Positions 57,781 to 64,000 of a stretch of 64,000 bases of DNA are shown here, one piece after another. The notes under the pieces are model-generated. The model was not told the DNA's origin. It did not search any database and worked only from the letters and a program-made list of their open reading frames with translations. Numbering within the stretch: the first letter of the stretch is position 1; the number at the start of each line of letters is the position of its first letter. Location of the stretch: positions 121,340,243-121,404,242 of the forward strand of contig NC_045441.1 of the NCBI RefSeq assembly GCF_002776525.5. Direction: 5' to 3'. The translations under genes and the position numbers were made by a program. This DNA comes from Piliocolobus tephrosceles (Eukaryota; Chordata; Mammalia; Primates; Cercopithecidae).

Positions 57781-59544
57781 TTTTCTGTAACTATGGTGGG
57801 GGAGGGTTGCTCCGATCATGACCGCAAAGATGTTTGATGGAAATCGCTTGATGGCAAGCAGCAACCTGACCCAGACCAGCATTTAAACTGGGATTCCACT
57901 GTCCCCCATGAAAAGAGAGGCTCCTGGGAAATGGCAGAGCTGAGCCCTCCAGAACTATGTGATTCCAGTGGGTCCTAGGAAGCAGAGGGGACTCCTCCTA
58001 CATTCTACTATCTGAGGGGTATCCCTCCTGTTGCCTCACTTTTTTTTTTTATCAGACTTTAAAATGGTAGAGAATTCACCTCTCCTACAACTAATGGTGT
58101 CAAAATTAAAAAGTCATGGAGGCAAAGTCAGCTGAGCTGCTTTAGAAGCGGTGACCTGGGGGCACCTACACCTGGCCCATGGTGGATGGGGAGGCCGCAG
58201 CTCTGAACTCCAGAGGGCCAGAGCACAGCAGGAGCTCTCCTCAGGTCCTGAGTTGGGGGCAGGGCACAGGCCAAGAGCTTCAGTCTCAGGTTCTCTCCTT
58301 GGTGAAGGGAATCGCAGCTTCCAGGCCTCCAGCTCCAGTGCCAACAGGGGCTGGAAGTAGAACTGACCACTGTGTCCTGGGATATCAGGCTTCCAGATGT
58401 AAAATTCCCAGGGGTGGAGCTATGTCACTTGCTGATTGCTTGAGGTCCAAGGATTCAATATCTGACAGTGTGCACACTGGAGCCCAGTCGTTCCCTTCCT
58501 TTTCCCATGGGGGCCGACCAGGATGCCAGCACCAGGTACCCCATAGGGACACCATGAAGGAGGAGACAGCACTCACCTGCCTGGTGCTGCTGAGACCCTG
58601 TTTGTGCTCTTGTTCCCAGGAGGCTCTGATTTCGCACCCATGTTTGGGGAGTTCCCTGTGATGGCTAAGGACTCATTTGGTCAGGCAGCTTTTGGCCTGG
58701 GAAATGCTGAGGACATTTCAACACAATCTACTTCCAATTCTGGCAGTCAACAGAATGGCAGAGGGTCCCAGCGAGCTTCTTGGAAGCTAAAGTTAGTCCC
58801 CAGGGCACAAAAGAACTTCTGACCAAGGGGTCTAGAAGACAACTCACACTGTTGTCTGGAGTATCTTTGTCTATTAACGGAGTCAACCAAAGCCCAGGCC
58901 ATGGGGCCCAGTTTTACGACACCCGTGTCCCTCTCTTGGGGAACTGAGGGCACAGCCATCTGAGGACCGCAGGCTCTATCCACCCTTCTGACATCCCCAG
59001 ATCCTTGGGGCAGCTTCTCTGAAGAAACAAGGCTGTTTTCTCCACGGTTTGAGATCCTCACCAGCCTTCTGCAGAGTCAAATGTGAGGCCCAGATGCAGG
59101 TCTCTTTCTACAGGGAGCGTCTTGTTTTGGAGAGAATGACTTGAGCCAAACCCTTGGGGCTGATCTACTTGAACTCAGAATTTATGGGGAAACAGGAGGT
59201 GTTTAATATCTCCTTTGTTTGCAGATTTAATCTGGAGTGCTGCAGAAATCTGAAAAATAGCTTGGCCACCAGGGCAGGAGGGGGATGGGCACACGGGATG
59301 CCGTGGGAACAACATCTGGGGTTTCAGAGGTTGTGAGAGCAGCGACCAGCTCTATCCCTGTAATGCTGAGTGACCTAGGGCAAGTGTGTAGGATTCTTTG
59401 GGCTCCATTTCCCCCTGGACTACTTCCTGCAGGAAGAGTGGGGTGTCCCATGAAATCCTTTTTCTGGGACTTTCCTGGTCACACATCACATCTCCAAATA
59501 CAGACACTGTATGTAAGTGCCCAGGAGCAACTAGAAGAATACAT

Positions 59545-59660
59545 GGGAAGCAGTGTGACACAGAAGGGGCCCTCAAATCCAGGCCACCTCTGCCACTCAC
59601 TAGTTGTGTGACCCTGAGCAAGTCACTTACCTTCTGCCATATTTTGGGATGCATTACCCC
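59545..59660 (+). repeat. MIR SINE fragment
   Basis: 'ccactcactagttgtgtgac' followed by cctgagcaagtcacttacct is the MIR core in sense. Confidence 0.6.
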
Positions 59661-60672
59661 AAAGTGAATACAGCTTCAGCTTCTGGGCCTACACTCGCAC
59701 ACACAGCCCCTTTTAAGGCCTATGTATCTAATTTTGTACTTATTATATTTCAGTCTTAAAGAAGGTCTCCAAATGGTATGTCTCACCCCACAAATCTAGA
59801 TCTGCCCCTGCTTCCAGGCCTCCACTTTCTCTTTTGTGCAGTGAAGAAAAACTTTAAAGTTTCTATGACTTGAAAATGTTCTGAATCTATGTGTCTAGTG
59901 TTTGTCTCTGAGCATCTGGGCACAAAGAAGGGAGCCCAGAAAGTCAGAAAGAGACCAGAGCAGTAGCTGGAAAGGCAACATGGCAGGTGCGAAGGGAAGT
60001 GGGCAGAAAAGGTGATACACAGGTGGGGTTCACTGTGGGGTACCTAGGAATGAGGTAGACAGCTGTCAGCAGCCTGGGGGCTGCTGACCACTCATTGACA
60101 GGGCTTGGGCTTAGTGTGGATTTGCTACACATTGGGCAGGGTTTGTGCTGATCTAAGCAGCACGCTCCTGGCCAGCTCCTTCCCTTTTGTTGTTTCCTCC
60201 TGCCAATGCTTGGTCTGTCTCAGAAGCCTTCTCTGCTGAGAAACAGCCTCTATGTAGACGTGAAGGTGGTGGGATGTCTTTGGGGCTTGTTGAGAAGGCA
60301 GGGCACAGGGCTTTCAGAGCTTCTCAGGAAAGAGGATGGACATGAAGGTTCCTAGAGCCCAGCATCTGCCCACAAACAGGGCTCACAGCTCCACAGCTGG
60401 TCCAATATCCCTTCTAATCCTGTCTTGCACGGACAACCTTTACAAACATTTACAACTACGGCCAGGCCCTGGGTGACCTCAGAACCCAGCACGTTGCTGG
60501 GGCAGGTGTTGTGGGGCTGGGATGTGCCAGCAGGCATGGCGGAAGCAGGTGGCAGTTTTGTGCATGTTGAGGAAATGACTGCAGGACTGAGCTGATTTGG
60601 CTCCTAGAAAATGACAGTGATGTGGGTGGGGTGGGGGCCTGGTTTGGCGGTGGGCAGGGTTGGGTGACTCAC

Positions 60673-60873
60673 AGAGGTGTTCTGGCACTGTACGCTGGAG
60701 CTGTTGAAGCGCAGGGCGGGCACCCGCTGCTCGCTGCCCTGGATGTTGAGGATGCATTCGTAGCCACGCTGCCCAGACTGGGGCTGGGGGAGGTTCTTGG
60801 CCTTCAGTGTGATAGGCTTGATCACCTCCACAGGCACCAGGATCTTGTCCACTCGCAGCAGCTGGGGGCAGTC
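60673..60873 (-). CDS. PLXNA2: PLXNA2 exon: IPT-like module after PSI2 (about residues 702-768)
   Basis: This exon is 201 nt, 67 codons, phase 0 to 0. It starts after an acceptor reading ccccag and ends at donor gtgagt. The product starts DCPQLLRVDKILVPV, contains the plexin signature NLPQPQSGQRGYEC, and ends at QNTS. It is part of the extracellular stalk, in the immunoglobulin-like fold between PSI2 and PSI3. Two N-glycosylation sequons are visible (NSS and NTS). It is the most membrane-distal exon in the window. The next exon upstream, expected to carry PSI2, was not found between 60874 and 64000. The exon is symmetric, so skipping it would keep the frame. Confidence 0.93.
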
Positions 60874-62589
60874 CTGGGGACAGAGTGCATGGCTCAGGCT
60901 GGGCAGCCAGGAAACCAAAAGAGCAAGGACCTCTGCAGACATAATCCGGATGTTCCCTGTCTCCACCCTTCCACGGACACACCCACAGGTGACCCCTGAG
61001 GTGCTCGTGCCCACCCAGTGGGCAATGCACTGAGGACAAAAATGAAACTGAGGAATCTGGGGTCCTAGTGTCATATCTTGAGGTGGTCCCCACCCTCTTT
61101 GGGTTCCCTGAATACCTTCCTTATGCAATCTGAATTCTCCGACACTCCTGTAGCCTCCTCGTGGCACCCTTCTACCCTACTAGAGACTGCCTCTGCTGGC
61201 TGGGCCTCCCCCGCCCCGCCACTGCGGACTGATTATCTCTTTGCCTGCTAAGTTCCAGACTGTCAAGAATTGGGATGGATAGACCATGTGAGAATCTCCA
61301 CAGAGAGGCAAAGCCTTGGGCCCTGCTCTGTCCCTGGAATGTAAGTCTTGACTGCAGCAGCGGGGCTGGGAGGACCTTCCCTACGTGGGCTGAATCTGAT
61401 GTTTGAGAATGTTCCGGAATGGGACCCAGAGGCTTTATAAATCCAGAAGCTTCTGACCAAGCTTTAGGATGTCCTGGCCCCAAAGAAATGCCTCTCAGAG
61501 TAGAAACACTCTGAGCTCTTTCTAGATGCTAGCAATGGGCATACTTAGCCCTGGAGCCACAGGAGCCCAGATGGCCTTTACGATGGAGACAGTGAATCAC
61601 TGGGCCCCTTTTTCCTGGGGCTATTGGCTTTGTCTAGGGAGGACTGGGGACATAAGGAGGTCAGAAGAAGGAGGGTGGGTGCTCTGCCCAGTTGAGTGGT
61701 AGGAGCTGGTGTGTTGCTGTATTCTCAGGAGCTGGGTGGAGGAGAGTCAGTATTGTAGCTCCTGCTGATGGATGTGGGCAGGCGTGAGGCCTTCCATAAC
61801 ACAAGTATGGCCTGGGTACCCCCTGTGCCAGGCAGGTCCCACTATCCTCCAGGTTCCTCCATCTGTGGCTCTGTCTGGGGCATGCCAAGACAGATGGTTC
61901 CTGGGCAGGTTGATCATCAAAAGCATGACGCACATGTTCTTTCTGAGGGTGCTTTGTCATGGGCTCACCACCAACTCTCAGCAGAGGCTTCTCTCCCCCA
62001 CCTTAACACTTGTCCTTAGCAGAGTAAGGCAGAAAGGAAGCCACTGAGGAATGGTGGAAGGGAGGGGTTCCAGGTAGTTAGGCAACTGGCAGCTGTCCCT
62101 CCCAGATCCCAGAGCAAACATGAGCCAAATATCTCCGTGCCATTACGAGCTACACCATAACAAGACTTAGGCTTAGAGGGAGAAGGCTTGAGCTAGCTCA
62201 AGTACCCCTGAGCTGCTGATGAGCTCTGGAACTCTGAGCACATTTGAAACTCAATTTCCTTATCTATTAGTTGAGCGGGACTCCAAGACCCTGTTCATCT
62301 TAACCCATCATGATTCCATGATTTGTAGTGGTTGTTCCCTCTATCCTTTCTGATCATCCAACAAGAAAAGAGGAGGGAGAGAGAGGCAGGGGAAATGGAA
62401 GCAACAAAGGGAGACAGAAAGCTATAAGAGAACCTAGGAGACAGAGAAGAAGCTGGAGGAGCAAGACCATGGTCCACAGAGGGACCAGCAGTGGAGCCTT
62501 TCTTCATGGGAGTGTCCCAGGCCCATTAAACTAATCCTTCCTCCCATGCCCCTACAGGCTGCTCACACCTTTATCCTGAAGTACAGCTA

Positions 62590-63118
62590 AAAGAGGAACT
62601 GCAGATCCAGAAATTCCACTCCTGGGTTTACATGCCCAGAGGAACTGAAAACAGAGACTCAGAAATCTGCACACCCATCTTTACAACAGCATCATTCAAA
62701 ACAGCCAAAAGGCAGAAGCAACCCAGGTGTTCACTGAGGAATGAATGGATAAACAAAATGTGACCTATTCATACAATGGAATATTACTCAGCCTTGAAAA
62801 GGGAGGAAACTCTGCTATAACATGGATGAAGCTTGAGGACGTTATGCTAAGTGAAATAAGCCAGCTACAAAAAGGCAAATACTGCAGGGTTCCACTTGTA
62901 GGAGGTCCCTTGAGCAGTCAAATTCATAGAGACAGAAAGTAGAATGGTGATGTCTAAGGGGAGGCAGGATGGGTAGTTGTTTGACAGGAACACCACCTCA
63001 GTTGGGGATGGTGGTGACAGCTGTAAAACAATGTGAAATGTACTTAACGCCATTGAACCGTATCCTTAAAACCAGTTCAGACGGTAAATGTTATGATATG
63101 TGTATTTTGCCACCATTC
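62590..63118 (+). mobile_element. Old L1 (L1MB/L1MC-like) 3' end
   Basis: L1 3'-end text in sense: 'cattcatacaatggaatatt'-style phrase at 62766, 'gatgaagcttgaggacgtta', 'gtgaaataagccagctacaa', 'catagagacagaaagtagaa'. Truncated at both ends, non-coding. Confidence 0.85.
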
Positions 63119-63639
63119 TAAAACAATGAAGAGAAGCAGCAGGGAGGTGGCCCAGCAGGAAGAGAACAGGGGCCTTGGTCTTAGCCTTCACCTTGCGTGT
63201 GGTCTGAGGCTCTACAGCATGTGGGTCTCTGGAGACGCCAGGTAGCCACCTGTGGAGAGTCTTAGCAGCTCCATCCTGTGCCCCTACCACAGCCGCTCCC
63301 TCAGTCCCTGCTCTAGCAAGGTGGGAATGTGAGACACAAAGGAAAGAAGCGATTTGTGGAAAAGATGGAGATCAGAGCTGGAGTAGGAAGAGAGTGATAT
63401 TGGCAGCTCGAGGAGAGCAGATCCTTGAGAGTGGGGTTGCTGTGAGTCCAGGCTCCACTTGACTCCACCCTCCCTCTGCCTGAGCCCTGGGCAGCTTTCC
63501 CTCCCCTGAAGCAGGAAGGACTCTGCCTCCTGCCACAGTCTCTGGAGGGAGTTGGGTCTGGTCGCACTGGGAGTGAGAGCCAGGAGGCCCCGGAACCTGT
63601 TCCCTCAACCTCCCGCACCCACATGTTGCCACCCAGAAA

Positions 63640-63800
63640 TGAGGCGCTGAGGGTACTGGAATCTCAGAATCCTCTGACTACCCTCATGGACCCCATCTAT
63701 TTTGCAAAGGAGAAACTGAGGCGAGGAGAGGCGAAAGAAGGGCTCAGTATCAGCAGATGAGCTGGTAGCTGAAGAATTCAGATGCCAACTGCCTGAGTCA
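63640..63800 (-). repeat. MIR-like SINE
   Basis: Antisense MIR phrases 'ttttgcaaaggagaaactga' and 'atgagctggtagctgaagaa'. Degraded. Confidence 0.4.
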
Positions 63801-64000
63801 CCAAGTTTCTGCCCTTCATGAAAGAGGCAAGTTCCCAACAATGGGCAGGACCACCTCAGGATGGGCTGGTCAGTCAGCCAGGGTCCCTCTGAAGACCAGG
63901 GGACTTGGAGCTGTGAAACCCTCTGGAGCTGGGCTGGAGCCCTGCCTGGGGGCTAGACTGTTCTTGTCCAGGACATGGGCAGCAGCAAATGCCTCTCTCC

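Larger units (their letters stand above)
53131..60672 (-). other. PLXNA2: PLXNA2 intron, 7.5 kb
   Basis: It contains a perfect AT palindrome (54251-54279), a MER5-like element (54945-55110), a compound TG/GA microsatellite (55207-55294), MIR copies (55815-56000, 57590-57780, 59545-59660) and a short TG run (56176-56200). The stretches 53140-54240, 56330-57580, 57790-59540 and 59670-60670 hold nothing I can classify. Confidence 0.75.
9538..60873 (-). other. PLXNA2: PLXNA2 gene body, internal part (16 exons)
   Basis: Sixteen minus-strand exons join into one uninterrupted reading frame of 2563 nt. Every intron is GT-AG and every exon phase fits its neighbour. The product is a class A plexin: IPT-like module, PSI3, IPT/TIG repeats, one membrane helix, juxtamembrane coiled coil, first GAP half, Rho-binding domain. 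Paralogue-specific stretches such as VPGYRQERVEKGLKLF, APDSPLSLPAIVSIAVAGG and VLSCVSPDNANSPEVP match plexin-A2 as I know it rather than A1, A3 or A4. The gene continues past both ends of the window. Residue numbers in the exon entries are estimates that place the membrane helix near residue 1238. Confidence 0.94.
60874..64000 (-). other. PLXNA2: PLXNA2 intron, 3' part (continues above the window)
   Basis: No exon was recognised. It holds a MIR-like piece (62200-62330), an old L1 3' end (62590-63118) and a MIR (63640-63800). The stretch 60880-62190 is unique. Confidence 0.7.

Noticed and set aside
60874..64000. Possible PSI2 exon upstream
   Set aside because: No cysteine-rich PSI pattern with flanking splice sites was found on the minus strand.
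1..64000. CRISPR arrays, bacterial operons, tRNA or rRNA genes
   Set aside because: The sequence is vertebrate nuclear DNA with spliced exons and primate Alu elements; the tandem arrays present lack spacer/repeat organisation, and no tRNA cloverleaf was noticed.

Overview
The window is primate nuclear DNA holding the middle of one multi-exon gene, read on the minus strand: PLXNA2 (plexin-A2), the class 3 semaphorin co-receptor. Sixteen exons could be placed, with GT/AG splice sites and phases that match at every junction. They join into one open frame of 2563 nt (about 855 residues, roughly residues 702 to 1556 of the ~1894-residue protein). The N-terminal sema/PSI1/PSI2 part lies beyond 64000. 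The C-terminal GAP half lies below position 1.

The organism is most likely an Old World monkey. The two youngest Alu elements (34921-35222 and 39905-40195) carry the AluYR-type substitutions I know from cercopithecids: 'ctcaagcctg' near the start, 'gcgtaaaccc', 'gagatccggcc', 'gggcgaggtgg'. One of them has a perfect 11-bp target duplication. The genus cannot be fixed from this sequence.

Layout from the gene's 5' side (high coordinates) to its 3' side. 60.9-52.4 kb: membrane-distal IPT-like module and PSI3. 48.4-29.9 kb: the IPT/TIG repeats. 29.2-29.0 kb: the transmembrane and juxtamembrane exon. 24.9-14.3 kb: first half of the cytoplasmic GAP. 9.7-9.5 kb: the Rho-GTPase-binding domain. Together these exons form the stalk, the membrane crossing and the first half of the signalling machinery. 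Semaphorin/neuropilin binding outside is passed through the stalk and juxtamembrane coiled coil to a Rap-type GAP inside.

The rest is intron, including 9.5 kb below the last visible exon and 3.1 kb above the first. The introns hold Alu, MIR, L2-like, old L1, hAT (MER5-like) and LTR remnants, long CA/TG, purine and AT simple repeats, and a few AT-rich unique patches that look like possible enhancers. No second gene, RNA gene or CRISPR array was seen. Most long ORFs outside the exons come from simple repeats. The most unusual structures are a 31-bp minisatellite that appears to have grown inside a MER5-like transposon (11697-11978), a ~100-bp VNTR reaching to 15 bp from the splice donor of the transmembrane exon (28436-28956), two local duplications (40.5/41.3 kb and 43.4/45.9 kb), and a perfect AT palindrome (54251-54279).
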